Source: Vibrio intestinalis
GTDB lineage: Bacteria; Pseudomonadota; Gammaproteobacteria; Enterobacterales; Vibrionaceae
Direction of reading: 5' to 3'
DNA length: 64,000 nucleotides
Assembly: GCF_025195085.2 (NCBI RefSeq)
Contig: NZ_JANAVY020000009.1
Span: forward strand, 1 to 64,000
Part shown: positions 28,077-40,356 of the stretch, piece after piece
Layout: the number at the start of each line of letters is the position of its first letter
How positions within the stretch are numbered: the first letter of the stretch is position 1
The notes under the pieces: model-generated
The model's database searches: none
Told to the model about the DNA's origin: nothing
What the model saw: only the letters and a program-made list of their open reading frames with translations
Translations under genes and position numbers: made by a program

Positions 28077-28108
28077 TGACACCTAAAACGCGATAAGGAA
28101 TGGATACC

Positions 28109-28828
28109 ATGCTGTCAGCTTTGGTCATCGACGATGAGCAGTTTGCTCGCGAAGAGCTTACCGAACTTCTAGAAGAAACAGGTGAAATCGAAGTAATCGA
28201 TCAAGCCAGTAATGCGATTGAAGGTTTGAAGAAGATTAACCAATTCAAACCGGACGTGGTATTTCTTGATATTCAGATGCCGCAAATCACCGGTATTGAA
28301 TTACTCGGTATGCTAGACCCAGACACAATGCCAAAAGTGGTGTTTGTTACCGCTTATGACGAGTTTGCGATTCAGGCCTTTGAAGATAACGCTTTTGATT
28401 ATCTGCTTAAGCCTGTTGATACTGAAAGATTAAATAAGACCGTACAGCGATTGCTAAAAACCGAACTGCGTAACCAGCAGCGCTATGAAGCCGTCGCACC
28501 ACAAACCTTAGACCAAGTGCCTTGTATTGGTTTAAATCGTATTGTAATTATTCCCACGCAAGATATTGAGTTCGCTTACAGCGATATTAGTGGTGTGCAC
28601 GTACAAACTGCAGAGCAAGCAGCCACTTGCCAATTGACGCTAAAAGTATTGGAAGAAAAAACGCCCCTCGTTCGCTGCCATCGCCAATACCTCATCAATG
28701 TCAAAGCGATTAAAGAGATCAAATTACTTGAAAATGGCCTAGCAGAAATCATCACATGCAGTGATCATCCTATCCCAGTCAGTCGCCGTTATTTAAAAAC
28801 ACTCAAAGAGCTACTCGGATTCCATTAA
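28109..28828 (+). CDS. btsR: LytTR response regulator BtsR (YehT family)
   Basis: The 239-residue regulator has a receiver domain (phosphorylated Asp in VVFLDIQMP near residue 53) and a C-terminal LytTR DNA-binding domain. The latter contains TPLVRCHRQYLINV and VPVSRRYLKTLKELLG-type residues, almost the same as E. coli BtsR. I choose the ATG at 28109 because AAGGA lies 9 bases before it; the ATG at 28100 abuts the ribosome site. It is co-transcribed with btsS. Its likely binding sites are the five ACCACT repeats at 32488-32575. Confidence 0.93.
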   Translation: MLSALVIDDEQFAREELTELLEETGEIEVIDQASNAIEGLKKINQFKPDVVFLDIQMPQITGIELLGMLDPDTMPKVVFVTAYDEFAIQAFEDNAFDYLLKPVDTERLNKTVQRLLKTELRNQQRYEAVAPQTLDQVPCIGLNRIVIIPTQDIEFAYSDISGVHVQTAEQAATCQLTLKVLEEKTPLVRCHRQYLINVKAIKEIKLLENGLAEIITCSDHPIPVSRRYLKTLKELLGFH

Positions 28829-28856
28829 AAAATCCCGCATGATGCGGGATTTTATT
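28829..28856 (+). terminator. Bidirectional terminator, btsR / nagZ
   Basis: AAATCCCGCA-TGA-TGCGGGATTT, a 10-bp stem with flanking A and T runs, between two converging genes. Confidence 0.85.
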
Positions 28857-28878
28857 TAGTTAGCATTGGTTTGAATAA

Positions 28879-29865
28879 TTAACCTTCTAACATGCGCTTC
28901 ATCGCTTCAGAGGCCTGTTTCCACTCTTCACTGCGTTGTAAATCTGCCATAGTGAATGACTGTTTCTTTAGAAGGGTCATCGCTTCAGGGAACTCTAAAA
29001 TCGGCAGGTTATCTAACACTTCTACTTGTTGGTCACGGTTATTGCACAGCAAGATCATATCGCAGCCTGCAACCAAAGCTTGATGAGAACGCTCCGCTGC
29101 GCCGCCCATAATTGCTGCGCCTTCCATGTTTAAGTCATCAGAGAAGACAATACCTTTAAAGCCAAGTTGTTCGCGCAGTACTTTCTTCAGCCAAAACTGC
29201 GAACCGCTTGCCGGATGGTCATCATACTGAGGATAAATTACGTGCGCTGGCATCATCGCATCAAGCGTACCCGCTTCAATCTGCGCTTTGAAAATCGCCA
29301 TGTCTTGCTCAAGAATCGAGTCGCGCTCATCGTAAGGTGTCTCTAGGTGAGAGTCCGCGATAACGCCGCCGTGACCAGGGAAGTGCTTACCCGTTGTCGC
29401 CATTCCCACTGATTTCATGCCCTGCATAAAAGCCGTGCTGTGGCGCAAAATGGTATCGACATCGTCACCAAAAGCACGGTCACCAATCGCCTTACAATCA
29501 AACCCCTTATCAAGTACAGGGGCGAAGCTTAAATCGATGTCATGGGCAATCAGCTCCGCCGCCATTAGCCAACCACCTTGTTGAGCGAGTTGCTCACCAT
29601 TAGCTTGCTGTGCGTACAACTGAGCAGCAGGGATGCGAGAAAAGCCTTCACGAAAACGTTGCACTCGACCACCTTCTTGGTCAACACCAATCAAGATCGG
29701 ACGCTTAGCCGCTTTACGCATTGCTGTGGTCAATGCCAAAAGCTGCTCGTTATCGTGATAGTTACGACCAAACAGAATTACGCCGCCCACGGTTGGGTGT
29801 TGTAAAATCTCTTTGTCTTCAGCGGTTAGTTCGTATCCTGCTACGTCTAGCCATAACGGGCCCAT
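28879..29865 (-). CDS. nagZ: Beta-N-acetylglucosaminidase NagZ
   Basis: Cytoplasmic glycoside hydrolase family 3 enzyme that removes GlcNAc from 1,6-anhydro-muropeptides during cell-wall recycling. The 328-residue protein has [14 protein letters not shown] near the start, the signature KHFPGHG...DSHLETP (near residues 158-175, with the catalytic Asp/His dyad) and [10 protein letters not shown] with the nucleophile Asp (near 241). The ATG follows AGGAG. It is divergent from anmK, so three recycling genes lie together. Confidence 0.97.
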   Translation of the reverse strand: MGPLWLDVAGYELTAEDKEILQHPTVGGVILFGRNYHDNEQLLALTTAMRKAAKRPILIGVDQEGGRVQRFREGFSRIPAAQLYAQQANGEQLAQQGGWLMAAELIAHDIDLSFAPVLDKGFDCKAIGDRAFGDDVDTILRHSTAFMQGMKSVGMATTGKHFPGHGGVIADSHLETPYDERDSILEQDMAIFKAQIEAGTLDAMMPAHVIYPQYDDHPASGSQFWLKKVLREQLGFKGIVFSDDLNMEGAAIMGGAAERSHQALVAGCDMILLCNNRDQQVEVLDNLPILEFPEAMTLLKKQSFTMADLQRSEEWKQASEAMKRMLEG

Positions 29866-30016
29866 AATGTCTCCTAACTTAAAGGGCCAATCGCGCCAAT
29901 GATTTACTCATTTTCGGGAGTGAAGGCGATTGGTATAAATTTCGCTATGGCTTCAAGGTTATTCCGATTAATCTCGGTATACAATGAATAAGTCATTCAA
30001 ATAGTTAAAATTGGAT

Positions 30017-32067
<2,051 letters not shown>

Positions 32068-32078
32068 TCTGTTGAAGC

Positions 32079-32110
32079 TAATGGCTTAGGGGTTGTGCTT
32101 TAAGCCATTA
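32079..32110 (+). terminator. Probable murQ terminator
   Basis: TAATGGCTTA ... TAAGCCATTA, a 10-bp stem with a 12-base loop, between converging genes. It reaches the stop codon of the DUF2799 gene and lacks a strong T run. Confidence 0.45.
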
Positions 32111-32449
32111 GTTCTGGTGCTCATTCCAACCGCGCTGCCATTCCATACGGAACTTCTGCGCCTGTTCTGTACCTTCACACACACCTTCATAATACTGGCC
32201 AGACAGGCCAATTTGATAGGCAACGTTGGGATTACAAAATTCAGTAATGCCTTCAAGGTAGCCTTGGTCATAGTCAGCTTGCATTGCAGAACCTAATTTA
32301 GCGAGCTCTTGCACCGAACGAGAGTTATTTCCGCTGATGCCATCTTGATAACCAATTTGATGCCACTCACCTTGCTGCGCTAACTCCTCAACCGAGCTTG
32401 CACAACCGGCTAGCAATGCCAATGACAGTAAACCTAACTGCTTTATCAT
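32108..32449 (-). CDS. DUF2799 lipoprotein
   Basis: The 113-residue lipoprotein has a signal peptide with lipobox LLAGC (Cys near residue 16). The mature part has the DUF2799 pattern of W-x-x-I-G-Y-x-D-G (WHQIGYQDGISG) and repeated YxxGxxxG-type turns (YDQGYLEGITEFC, YQIGLSGQYYEGVC). Two conserved Cys remain. Function is unknown in the family. It is divergent from the CstA-family transporter and shares its 200-bp upstream region, which holds the BtsR-like sites. Confidence 0.85.
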   Translation of the reverse strand: MIKQLGLLSLALLAGCASSVEELAQQGEWHQIGYQDGISGNNSRSVQELAKLGSAMQADYDQGYLEGITEFCNPNVAYQIGLSGQYYEGVCEGTEQAQKFRMEWQRGWNEHQN

Positions 32450-32487
32450 TGTTTTTCCTTTAAATTTTAACCTTGGCCAACAGTGTA

Positions 32488-32616
32488 ACCACTAAATTGA
32501 ACCAATGACCACTCAAGCACCACAAAAACCACTTAATTAGTTAAATTGCCACTTAATACGCTATATGACCACTGACTAGGAAGTCGCATGAATCTAGCGC
32601 TTACCCATTCTACTAT
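32488..32616 (+). promoter_or_regulatory. Five-fold BtsR-type operator array and promoter of the CstA/BtsT-like gene
   Basis: Five direct repeats begin at 32488, 32508, 32528, 32548 and 32568: ACCACTAA, ACCACTCA, ACCACTTA, GCCACTTA and ACCACTGA. The spacing is exactly 20 bp each time. As I recall it, the E. coli BtsR (YehT) site is two direct repeats of ACC(G/A)CT(C/T)A about 21 bp apart. A -10-like TACTAT lies at 32611-32616, and the matching -35 position (32588-32593) is poor. This layout fits a promoter that needs an activator bound just upstream. Confidence 0.8.
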
Positions 32617-32657
32617 GCAGTCTGAGATTGAAAATAATTCACTTTAGGACAAGAGTT

Positions 32658-34142
32658 ATGTTGTGGTTTCTTACTTGCGTAGCAGCACTGATTGGTGGCT
32701 ACTTTATATATGGAGCTTTCGTAGAGAAAGTATTTGGCATTAACGAAAAACGCCAAACGCCGGCACACACCAAAACCGACGGGGTCGACTTTGTACCTAT
32801 GTCGACTAAAAAGGTTTACCTAGTACAACTGCTCAATATTGCTGGTGTTGGCCCAATCTTTGGCCCTATCATGGGTGCACTATACGGCCCAGCCGCCATG
32901 CTTTGGATTGTTGTTGGTTGTATCTTTGCTGGCGCAGTTCACGATTACTTCTCAGGTATGCTTTCTATTCGTAACGGCGGCGCATCTGTACCTACTATTA
33001 CTGGCCGATACCTAGGCAATGGCGCTAAACACTTTATGAACATCTTTGCCATTGTTCTACTTCTATTGGTTGGTGTGGTATTTGTTTCTGCTCCCGCAGG
33101 TATGATTACCAACCTAATCAACGACCAAACTAGCCTAACCGTTAGCATGACAAGCATGGTCGCGATCATCTTCGGCTACTACATCATCGCAACGATTGTT
33201 CCTGTCGATAAAATCATCGGTCGCTTCTACCCTCTATTTGGCGCGCTACTGATCTTCATGTCTGTTGGCCTAATGACGGCAATTGCCTTCTCAAGTGAAC
33301 ATACCGTTCTAGGCGGTTTCGAAGTGAGCGACATGTTCACTAACCTAAACCCTAATGATATGCCTCTATGGCCTGCGCTATTTATCACCATCGCATGTGG
33401 TGCTATCTCTGGTTTCCACGCAACGCAATCTCCGCTGATGGCGCGTTGTATGGAAAACGAAAAGAATGGTCGCTTTGTCTTCTACGGGGCAATGATTGGT
33501 GAAGGTGTGATTGCGCTTATCTGGTGTGCTATCGCGCTGTCATTCTTCGGCTCACTCGATGCGCTACAAGAAGCCGTTGCTAACGGTGGCCCTGGTAACG
33601 TGGTTTACTCATCATCGTTTGGCCTGCTAGGCGTATTTGGCGGTATCTTGGCTTTCCTTGGTGTGGTCATTCTGCCTATCACATCAGGTGACACTGCGTT
33701 CCGCTCTAGCCGTCTAATCCTTGCTGAATACTTCAACATGGAACAAAAAACACTGCGTAACCGCCTAATGATGGCTGTGCCACTGTTTGTTCTTGGTGGC
33801 ATCCTGACTCAAGTAGATTTCGGCATCATCTGGCGCTACTTCGGCTTTGCTAACCAATCAACGGCGGTAATGATGCTTTGGACGGCATCGGCTTACCTAC
33901 TACGCCATAACAAGTTCCACTGGATTACCACGGTTCCAGCTATGTTCATGACTACAGTTTGTGTGACTTTCATCCTGAACAACAGCAGCCTAGGCTTTGG
34001 TCTACCAATGCAAATCTCAACCTTCGTTGGTGTCGGTTTTACTCTAGCCGTGACAGCTTACGTAATGATTACCTCTAAAGGTAAAGGCGAGACAGACTTA
34101 GCGGACGAAGAGAAACCGCAAGCTGATACTAAAACCGCCTGA
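32658..34142 (+). CDS. CstA/BtsT-family transporter, probable pyruvate uptake
   Basis: The 494-residue polytopic membrane protein has about 13-15 helices and is of the short form of the carbon-starvation family. Motifs include NIAGVGPIFGPIMGALYGP (about 58-76), CIFAGAVHDYFSGMLSIRNGG and GAISGFHATQSPLMARC. E. coli CstA and BtsT are about 700 residues; this shorter form occurs in vibrios. I start at the ATG at 32658, with AGGA upstream, not the TTG at 32628. Family members carry peptides or pyruvate. The BtsR-type operators and nearby btsSR favour pyruvate. It ends at a strong terminator. Confidence 0.88.
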   Translation: MLWFLTCVAALIGGYFIYGAFVEKVFGINEKRQTPAHTKTDGVDFVPMSTKKVYLVQLLNIAGVGPIFGPIMGALYGPAAMLWIVVGCIFAGAVHDYFSGMLSIRNGGASVPTITGRYLGNGAKHFMNIFAIVLLLLVGVVFVSAPAGMITNLINDQTSLTVSMTSMVAIIFGYYIIATIVPVDKIIGRFYPLFGALLIFMSVGLMTAIAFSSEHTVLGGFEVSDMFTNLNPNDMPLWPALFITIACGAISGFHATQSPLMARCMENEKNGRFVFYGAMIGEGVIALIWCAIALSFFGSLDALQEAVANGGPGNVVYSSSFGLLGVFGGILAFLGVVILPITSGDTAFRSSRLILAEYFNMEQKTLRNRLMMAVPLFVLGGILTQVDFGIIWRYFGFANQSTAVMMLWTASAYLLRHNKFHWITTVPAMFMTTVCVTFILNNSSLGFGLPMQISTFVGVGFTLAVTAYVMITSKGKGETDLADEEKPQADTKTA

Positions 34143-34194
34143 TACTCTTTAGCACTTTCGCTTGCTAGTGCTTCTCTCATGGCCTGAGAAGCAG

Positions 34195-34227
34195 AAAAGA
34201 CTCCCACAACTGGGAGTCTTTTTTTCG
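34195..34227 (+). terminator. Terminator of the CstA/BtsT-like gene
   Basis: AAAGACTCCCA ... TGGGAGTCTTTTTTT: 10-11-bp stem, small loop, T7. Confidence 0.9.
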
Positions 34228-34263
34228 CTTATATTAAAATAAGCCGCATAAAAGTAAGTGGCA

Positions 34264-34294
34264 TAAAAAAGACGACTCAGAGAGTCGCCTTTAG
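34264..34294 (-). terminator. ispH terminator
   Basis: On the minus strand GGCGACTC-TCT-GAGTCGTC (one G-T pair) is followed by six T, about 35 bases after the ispH stop. Confidence 0.8.
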
Positions 34295-34326
34295 TAAATT
34301 TGAGTTTGCTGTGCTAAGCGCGATGC

Positions 34327-35289
34327 TTAGTCAATTTGCTTAATTTGCAGTTCTTTTGGCACTTCAAAGAACATGTTCTCTTCACGGCCGACAAGATCTT
34401 CAACTGTGGTTGCACCAAGCTCTTTAATACGGTCAAGAATCTGATTTACCAACTCTTCAGGTGCTGATGCGCCAGCTGTTACCCCTACGTTAGTTTTGCC
34501 ATCAAACCATTCAGGCTTAATATCTTCAGGGCAATCAGTCAGGTAGCCAGGAGTGCCTAGCTTTTCTGCCAGCTCTTTTAAACGAGTTGAGTTAGATGAA
34601 TTTTTAGAACCTACGACCACCACTACATCTACGTCATTGGCTAAATCGCGCACTGCGTCTTGGCGGTTTTGAGTCGCGTAGCAGATATCATCTTTACGCG
34701 GCCCTTGAATTTCAGGGAATACACGACGCAGCTCTGTAATCACATCGGCGGTTTCATCCACGGACAGCGTCGTTTGGCTCACGTAATGAAGGTTCGATGG
34801 GTCTTTAACTTTAGCGACAAGCTTTTCAACATCGGCAGGTACTTCCACTAAGTACATACCGCCATCTTCACTTGAGTACTGCCCCATTGTCCCTTCTACT
34901 TCAGGGTGACCTGCGTGACCAATCAAAACGACTTCCATATGACGACGGCTCGCACGTGCCACCTCCATATGTACTTTGGTTACCAATGGGCAAGTTGCAT
35001 CAAACACGGTTAAGTCGCGCGCTTTTGCTTCTTGCCGTACAGCTTGCGATACACCATGAGCTGAGAAGATAACGATGTTGTCGTCTGGCACTTCGTGTAA
35101 CTCTTCAACGAAGATAGCTCCACGCTGCTTTAAACCTTCCACCACGAAACGGTTATGTACAACTTCATGTCGCACGTAAATAGGAGGTTGGTACATCTCT
35201 AGTGCGCGCTCAACAATGCTGATAGCACGATCAACACCGGCACAGAAACCTCGTGGGTTGGATAATAGGATCTTCATTTCATTGCTCAT
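34327..35289 (-). CDS. ispH: 4-hydroxy-3-methylbut-2-enyl diphosphate reductase IspH
   Basis: Last step of the MEP isoprenoid pathway, a [4Fe-4S] enzyme making IPP and DMAPP. The 320-residue protein has the three cluster cysteines in [23 protein letters not shown] and [10 protein letters not shown]. Substrate residues lie in [12 protein letters not shown] and FSAHGVS. An alternative start at the ATG four codons in ([10 protein letters not shown]) would match the E. coli N-terminus better. It follows fkpB on the same strand in the usual ileS-lspA-fkpB-ispH order. Confidence 0.97.
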   Translation of the reverse strand: MSNEMKILLSNPRGFCAGVDRAISIVERALEMYQPPIYVRHEVVHNRFVVEGLKQRGAIFVEELHEVPDDNIVIFSAHGVSQAVRQEAKARDLTVFDATCPLVTKVHMEVARASRRHMEVVLIGHAGHPEVEGTMGQYSSEDGGMYLVEVPADVEKLVAKVKDPSNLHYVSQTTLSVDETADVITELRRVFPEIQGPRKDDICYATQNRQDAVRDLANDVDVVVVVGSKNSSNSTRLKELAEKLGTPGYLTDCPEDIKPEWFDGKTNVGVTAGASAPEELVNQILDRIKELGATTVEDLVGREENMFFEVPKELQIKQID

Positions 35290-35318
35290 GGTAGTGGATG
35301 GTTCTACTTTTTGGCTGG

Positions 35319-35750
35319 CTATTCTACAGACAAAATTTCAACTTCAAAAGTCACATCTTGCCCGGCTAGCGGGTGGTTAAAATCAACGGTGACAGAATCC
35401 CCTGCAATATCAGTGATGATACCCGGAATCTCCATACCGTCAGGCCCAGAAAACGCCATAATCGTGCCGACTTCTACTTCAGAATCACCAACAAATCTCG
35501 CGCGATCCATATGGTGTACATTGTCAGGGTTAGGCATACCAAATGCATCAGCCGCAGCCAGCTCAATTGCAGCTTGCTCACCTTCGTTTAAACCTAATAA
35601 GCAGCGTTCAAAGTTTTCACTCAAGCTGCCATCACCAATAATCAATTTGGCTGGCTTGCCCATATTATGGGTGCTATCTGCAACCGAACCATCTTTCATC
35701 TTGATGGTGAAATGCAGAGTGACTGCTGAATCTTGGGTAATTGTTGTCAC
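35319..35750 (-). CDS. fkpB: FKBP-type peptidyl-prolyl isomerase (FkpB/SlpA)
   Basis: The 143-residue cytoplasmic PPIase has an FKBP core split by an IF (insert-in-flap) domain: [18 protein letters not shown] ... [36 protein letters not shown] start at a GTG at 35750, because AGGAAG lies 8 bases before it and the product then matches FkpB. The longer reading frame would run through the terminator hairpin at 35809-35845. It is the third gene of the ileS-lspA-fkpB-ispH run. Confidence 0.93.
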   Translation of the reverse strand: MTTITQDSAVTLHFTIKMKDGSVADSTHNMGKPAKLIIGDGSLSENFERCLLGLNEGEQAAIELAAADAFGMPNPDNVHHMDRARFVGDSEVEVGTIMAFSGPDGMEIPGIITDIAGDSVTVDFNHPLAGQDVTFEVEILSVE

Positions 35751-35808
35751 GTTATCGCTTCCTTTTCCTATTGAACCGCTAAGTATTTTTATTATCCGCT
35801 TCAACATA

Positions 35809-35845
35809 ATAAAAAGCGCCGTCCGAATCAACGGACAGCGCTTAG
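35809..35845 (-). terminator. Terminator between lspA and fkpB
   Basis: On the minus strand AAGCGCTGTCCG ... CGGACGGCGCTTTTTATT forms a long stem with one G-T pair, followed by a T run. It would reduce read-through from lspA into fkpB-ispH. Confidence 0.8.
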
Positions 35846-35866
35846 GGTTATTATGCGGCGGATGGA

Positions 35867-36382
35867 CTATTTGGCATCTGCGCGTGGCTTCTCTTCTTTT
35901 TTACTTAAGAAGCCATCGAGAATAATCATTGCCGCGCCAATACAGATGGCACTGTCGGCTAAGTTAAATGCCGGCCAATGATAGTTGCCCCAAAAGACAT
36001 CCAGATAATCGACTACGAAGCCATGGAGGATGCGATCGTACACATTGCCTACCGCACCACCAATGATCAAAGCATAAGCGATGTTGTTCCACTTTTCGCT
36101 TGCTGGAAGCTTACTCATCCAATACGTCAGCATACCAGTGACCACAAATGCGATCCCGGTAAAGAACCATCGCTGCCAACCTTCTTGATCACTCAAAAAG
36201 CTAAATGCAGCACCATAGTTGTGTACATAGAGCAGGTTAAAAAATGGCAAAATTTCAATGCGATTGTTCCAACCGTAGCCCATGTTATTCATAACAAGGT
36301 ACTTGATACCGATATCAGCCAGAAAAATCACTAGCGCAAGCCAAAGCCAACGTACACCTGATTGCTTTAAAGATTGTGTCAT
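35867..36382 (-). CDS. lspA: Lipoprotein signal peptidase LspA
   Basis: Aspartyl protease of the inner membrane that removes signal peptides from diacylated prolipoproteins made by Lgt. The 171-residue protein has four membrane helices. The two catalytic Asp are in NVYDRI (near residue 124) and FNLADSAI (near 143). I start at the ATG at 36382 (MTQSLKQSG), with AGGAAT upstream, rather than codons further out. It follows ileS, as in most gamma-proteobacteria; Lgt is encoded at 46.8 kb. Confidence 0.96.
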   Translation of the reverse strand: MTQSLKQSGVRWLWLALVIFLADIGIKYLVMNNMGYGWNNRIEILPFFNLLYVHNYGAAFSFLSDQEGWQRWFFTGIAFVVTGMLTYWMSKLPASEKWNNIAYALIIGGAVGNVYDRILHGFVVDYLDVFWGNYHWPAFNLADSAICIGAAMIILDGFLSKKEEKPRADAK

Positions 36383-36396
36383 TCCAATTCCTACAA

Positions 36397-36422
36397 ATAG
36401 CCCCAGCATTAACTGGGGCTAT
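36397..36422 (-). promoter_or_regulatory. Hairpin between ileS and lspA
   Basis: ATAGCCCCAG-CATTAA-CTGGGGCTAT, a 10-bp perfect stem 15 bases before the lspA ATG, without a T run. It is unlikely to terminate fully; it could stabilise or process the ileS-lspA message. Confidence 0.5.
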
Positions 36423-36494
36423 AATTCCTTTCAAGTTAATGCTGCTCATGCAACTTTAACTAATTTGACCTTTCGGTGTGTAAAAGTTCAGTGA

Positions 36495-39356
36495 TTAAGC
36501 GAATTTACGCACTTCACCGTCACCTTCAACGTTAGTCACACAGCGACCACAGATTGTCTCATGGCCTGCGATTGTGCCTACGTCAGGAGTGTGGTGCCAA
36601 CAACGGTCACACTTCTCAGCTTCCGTTGCTTTCACTTCTACGAACAAACCTTCAACGTCGGTCGCTTGTGCCGCATCAGTCTTCTCGCTTAGTGGTTTAA
36701 CAACCGCTGCTGAAGTTAGTAGCGCGAAGCGTAGTTCATCTTCTAGCTTACCAAGTTTTTCAGCTAGTTCGTCTGCTGCGAATAGTGTTACTTCCGCTTG
36801 CAGTGAACCACCAATCGTCTTGTCTTTACGAGCATCTTCTAGCAGCTTGTTCACGCCACCGCGAACCGCTTGGATTTCAGACCAGAATTCGTTATTTAGC
36901 TCAGCACCTTCTGCTAAACCAAATAGGCCATCGAACCATTCACCGGTGAATACGAACTTGTCGCGGCTTTCACCTGTAGGAAGGGAAGCTGGCATCTCGT
37001 TCCAGATTTCATCTGCCGTGAATGACATGATAGGCGCCATCCAACGAACCAATGCTTCTACGATGTAGTAAAGCGCAGTTTGACAGCTACGTTGAGCGTG
37101 ACCGCCCTGCTTCGCTGTGTACTGACGGTCTTTAATTACGTCTAGGTAGAATGAACCCATTTCGATAGAACAGAACTGCATTAGACGCTGAGTTACACCG
37201 TGTGTGTTGTACTCTTCGTATGCTTTAATGATCTCTTCTTGTGCAGCGAGTGCTCGACCAACAGCCCAACGGTCTAGAGCAACCATTTCTTCAGCAGGAA
37301 CGATATCCGTTGCTGGGTTGAAACCGCTTAGGTTCGCTAGGAAGAAACGCGCTGTGTTACGGATACGACGGTAAGCGTCCGCAGAGCGTTTTAGGATTTC
37401 ATCAGAAACCGCTACTTCACCAGTGTAGTCTGTTGATGCAACCCATAGACGCAGGATATCTGCACCTAGCTTGTTGGTTACGTCTTTTGGTGCAACTACG
37501 TTACCGATAGATTTAGACATCTTACGGCCATTACCATCTACTACGAAGCCGTGCGTTAGCACTTGCTTGTAAGGCGCTTCGTCTTTCATCGCGATAGATG
37601 AAATTAGAGAAGACTGGAACCAACCACGGTGTTGGTCAGAACCTTCTAGGTATAGGTCCGCTTTGTTACCGTTGTACTCTTCACGCGCATCAACTACAGA
37701 GTAGTGAGTCACACCAGAGTCGAACCATACGTCTAGTGTATCTAGCACTTTTTCGTATTGATCAGCGTCGTCACCTAGTAGGTCTGCGATTTCCACATCC
37801 CACCAAGCTTGAATACCTTTTTCTTCAACCAATTGAGCTACTTTCTCAATTAGCTCTAACGTTTTTGGATGCAGCTCTGCCGTTTCTTTGTGAACAAATA
37901 GAGCGATTGGCACACCCCAAGTACGTTGACGAGAGATACACCACTCAGGGCGACCTTCAATCATGCCTTCAATGCGGCTTTGACCCCATTCTGGCATCCA
38001 CTCAACACTCTTAATTGACTCTAGTGCTTTAGCACGTAGGCCTGCTTGGTCCATTGATACGAACCATTGTGGTGTTGCACGGAAGATGATTGGTGTCTTA
38101 TGGCGCCAGCAATGTGGGTAGCTGTGCTCGTAAGCGTGATGGTGTAGTAGTGCGCCTTTTTCTTTTAGCGTTTCAACAACGGCATCATTTGCTTTAAATA
38201 CGTGTTGGCCAGCAAATAGCTCGGTATCTGGTAGGTAAACACCGTTTGACCCTACTGGGTTCGCCACTTCTAGACCGTATTTGTTACCTACTGCGAAGTC
38301 TTCTTGACCGTGGCCTGGAGCTGTGTGAACCACACCAGTACCTGAGTCAGTTGTTACGTGATCACCAAGGATCGCCGGAACCGTGAAATCGTAGAATGGG
38401 TGGTTGAACTGAGTTAGCTCTAGATCCGCGCCCTTAGCAAAACCAAGGTTGTGGAAATGCTCGATACCAGCGCGATCCATTACATCTTTCGCTAGCTCTG
38501 CCGCTACGATGATGCGCTCAGGGTGCTGTCCGTTTTCAGGAGAAGCTTCCGTTTGGATTAGCACGTACTCTAGATCGTCACGTAGACATACTGCGCGGTT
38601 TGCAGGCAGTGTCCATGGCGTTGTTGTCCAGATTACGATAGAGATGTCGCCTTGACCTTCGTGACCTTCATTTAGGTCAAACTTAGCAAGCAGCGCTGCT
38701 TCGTCTGCTGCTTTAAAGCGTACATCGATAGATGGAGATACTTTATCTTTGTATTCCACTTCCGCTTCAGCAAGTGCAGAGCCACAGTCAGTACACCAGT
38801 GAACAGGTTTGAAACCTTTCAGAAGGTGGCCTTGGTCAGCGATTTTACCTAGCGCACGGATGATGTTTGCTTCAGTAGCAAAATCCATAGTGCGGTAAGG
38901 TTTATCCCACTCACCCATGATGCCTAGACGTTTGAAGCTCTCTTTTTGACCTTCAACTTGGCCTGCTGCGTATTCGCGGCACTTTTCACGGAACTCAGCC
39001 GCTGTAACTTTTTGACCTGGCTTACCAACCTTTTTCTCTACCATTAATTCAATAGGTAGACCGTGGCAGTCCCAGCCAGGAATGTAAGGTGCGTCAAAAC
39101 CTGAAAGAGTTTTGGATTTAATAATAATGTCTTTAAGAATCTTGTTTAGTGCGTGACCAATGTGAATATCACCGTTCGCATATGGAGGACCATCGTGCAA
39201 AACAAATGACTTCTTGCCTTTTTTGGCTTTACGGATTTCACCGTATAGATCTTCTTGATACCAACGCTTAAGCATTTCTGGCTCGCGATTAGCCAGATTG
39301 CCGCGCATTGGAAACCCTGTTTCAGGTAAGTTCAGGGTATCTTTATACTCACTCAT
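36495..39356 (-). CDS. ileS: Isoleucyl-tRNA synthetase
   Basis: The 953-residue class I synthetase has the HIGH motif in [15 protein letters not shown] (near residue 60), a large editing (CP1) domain including [16 protein letters not shown] as [10 protein letters not shown] (near 620) and a C-terminal zinc finger with CDRCW and CGRC (near 920-942). Slightly longer than the E. coli enzyme (938). It follows ribF with a 64-bp gap and precedes lspA, in the conserved murJ-ribF-ileS-lspA order. Confidence 0.98.
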   Translation of the reverse strand: MSEYKDTLNLPETGFPMRGNLANREPEMLKRWYQEDLYGEIRKAKKGKKSFVLHDGPPYANGDIHIGHALNKILKDIIIKSKTLSGFDAPYIPGWDCHGLPIELMVEKKVGKPGQKVTAAEFREKCREYAAGQVEGQKESFKRLGIMGEWDKPYRTMDFATEANIIRALGKIADQGHLLKGFKPVHWCTDCGSALAEAEVEYKDKVSPSIDVRFKAADEAALLAKFDLNEGHEGQGDISIVIWTTTPWTLPANRAVCLRDDLEYVLIQTEASPENGQHPERIIVAAELAKDVMDRAGIEHFHNLGFAKGADLELTQFNHPFYDFTVPAILGDHVTTDSGTGVVHTAPGHGQEDFAVGNKYGLEVANPVGSNGVYLPDTELFAGQHVFKANDAVVETLKEKGALLHHHAYEHSYPHCWRHKTPIIFRATPQWFVSMDQAGLRAKALESIKSVEWMPEWGQSRIEGMIEGRPEWCISRQRTWGVPIALFVHKETAELHPKTLELIEKVAQLVEEKGIQAWWDVEIADLLGDDADQYEKVLDTLDVWFDSGVTHYSVVDAREEYNGNKADLYLEGSDQHRGWFQSSLISSIAMKDEAPYKQVLTHGFVVDGNGRKMSKSIGNVVAPKDVTNKLGADILRLWVASTDYTGEVAVSDEILKRSADAYRRIRNTARFFLANLSGFNPATDIVPAEEMVALDRWAVGRALAAQEEIIKAYEEYNTHGVTQRLMQFCSIEMGSFYLDVIKDRQYTAKQGGHAQRSCQTALYYIVEALVRWMAPIMSFTADEIWNEMPASLPTGESRDKFVFTGEWFDGLFGLAEGAELNNEFWSEIQAVRGGVNKLLEDARKDKTIGGSLQAEVTLFAADELAEKLGKLEDELRFALLTSAAVVKPLSEKTDAAQATDVEGLFVEVKATEAEKCDRCWHHTPDVGTIAGHETICGRCVTNVEGDGEVRKFA

Positions 39357-39420
39357 CGATTCTTAATTCCGTTATGTTGGGCGAAAGTTAGACATTATGC
39401 TAAATGGTGGACTAAACCAT

Positions 39421-40356
39421 TTAACCTTTAAGCTGACGCAGCCACACCCTTGCTGCCTCAGCATCCAATTCAATTTGTTGTTTTAGAGCTTCAAAAGAAG
39501 CGAATTTTTCTTCATTACGAAGTTTATGCAAAAGTACAATTTCTAGCTGTTTACCGTATAAGTCAGCTTGAAAGTCAAATAAGTGTACTTCTAATTGTTG
39601 GCGAACACCATTCACCGTTGGGCGATTACCAATGTTCGCTACCCCGCCAATGGCTTGTTCACCAAGGCCTAAGGCTTCCACTACGTAAACACCGGAAACT
39701 GGCGAAACGCAACGTTTAAGCGGGATATTCGCAGTAGGAAAACCAATCGTTCTTCCTAGCTTACGTCCGTGGGAAACTCGCCCACTAATACTGTAGTTAC
39801 GGCCTAGCATCTCTTTACTAGAGGCTAAATCGTCACTGGCTAATGCTTCTCGAATCGCGGTACTGCTTACGCGTAACTGTTGTAAACAGAAGCTTTGAGT
39901 GCTCACCACTTCAAAATCATACTCTTTACCCGCTTGCTGCAGCATCGCAAAATTACCTTTGCGGCCACGGCCAAAACAGAAGTCATCACCAACTACCAGA
40001 AACTTAACACCCAATCGCTTGACCAACAAGTCACTAATAAACTGCTCAGCAGTCAAATGAGCAAAATGAGTGTTAAAGCTCACGCAAAGTAAACGGTCGA
40101 TATCCAGCTTGCTTAATTGAACAAACTTGTCACGTAAACGCGTTAATCGAGCCGGCGCTTTTTCTTTAGCAAACAGTTCTAAAGGCTGAGGCTCAAATGT
40201 CATCACCATAGATGGCAAGCCAAGTTGTTCAGCCTGCTGAGAAACTTGATCTAATACCGCTTGATGGCCTAGATGAACGCCATCGAAGTTTCCTATGGTC
40301 AACACACACCCTTGATGGTGTGGCTGTATATTTTGAATACCTCGGATTAATTCCAT
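39421..40356 (-). CDS. ribF: Bifunctional riboflavin kinase / FAD synthetase RibF
   Basis: Makes FMN and then FAD from riboflavin. The 311-residue protein has an N-terminal nucleotidyltransferase domain (GNFDGVHLGHQAVL near 23-36, VVGDDFCFGRGRKG near 121-134, STAIREAL) and a C-terminal flavokinase domain (GRTIGFPTANI, GVYVVEALG, NIGNRPTVNG). It precedes ileS. A 184-bp gap to murJ shows no obvious promoter motif. Confidence 0.97.
   Translation of the reverse strand: MELIRGIQNIQPHHQGCVLTIGNFDGVHLGHQAVLDQVSQQAEQLGLPSMVMTFEPQPLELFAKEKAPARLTRLRDKFVQLSKLDIDRLLCVSFNTHFAHLTAEQFISDLLVKRLGVKFLVVGDDFCFGRGRKGNFAMLQQAGKEYDFEVVSTQSFCLQQLRVSSTAIREALASDDLASSKEMLGRNYSISGRVSHGRKLGRTIGFPTANIPLKRCVSPVSGVYVVEALGLGEQAIGGVANIGNRPTVNGVRQQLEVHLFDFQADLYGKQLEIVLLHKLRNEEKFASFEALKQQIELDAEAARVWLRQLKG

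Noticed and set aside
35311..35925. A 204-codon plus-strand frame over fkpB
   Set aside because: It is antisense to fkpB and to the lspA terminator, starts inside the fkpB stop region, and its sequence looks like nothing but reversed coding bias. fkpB itself is certain.
36574..37068. A 164-codon plus-strand frame over ileS
   Set aside because: Antisense to the C-terminal zinc-finger region of ileS, Ser-rich, no ribosome site.
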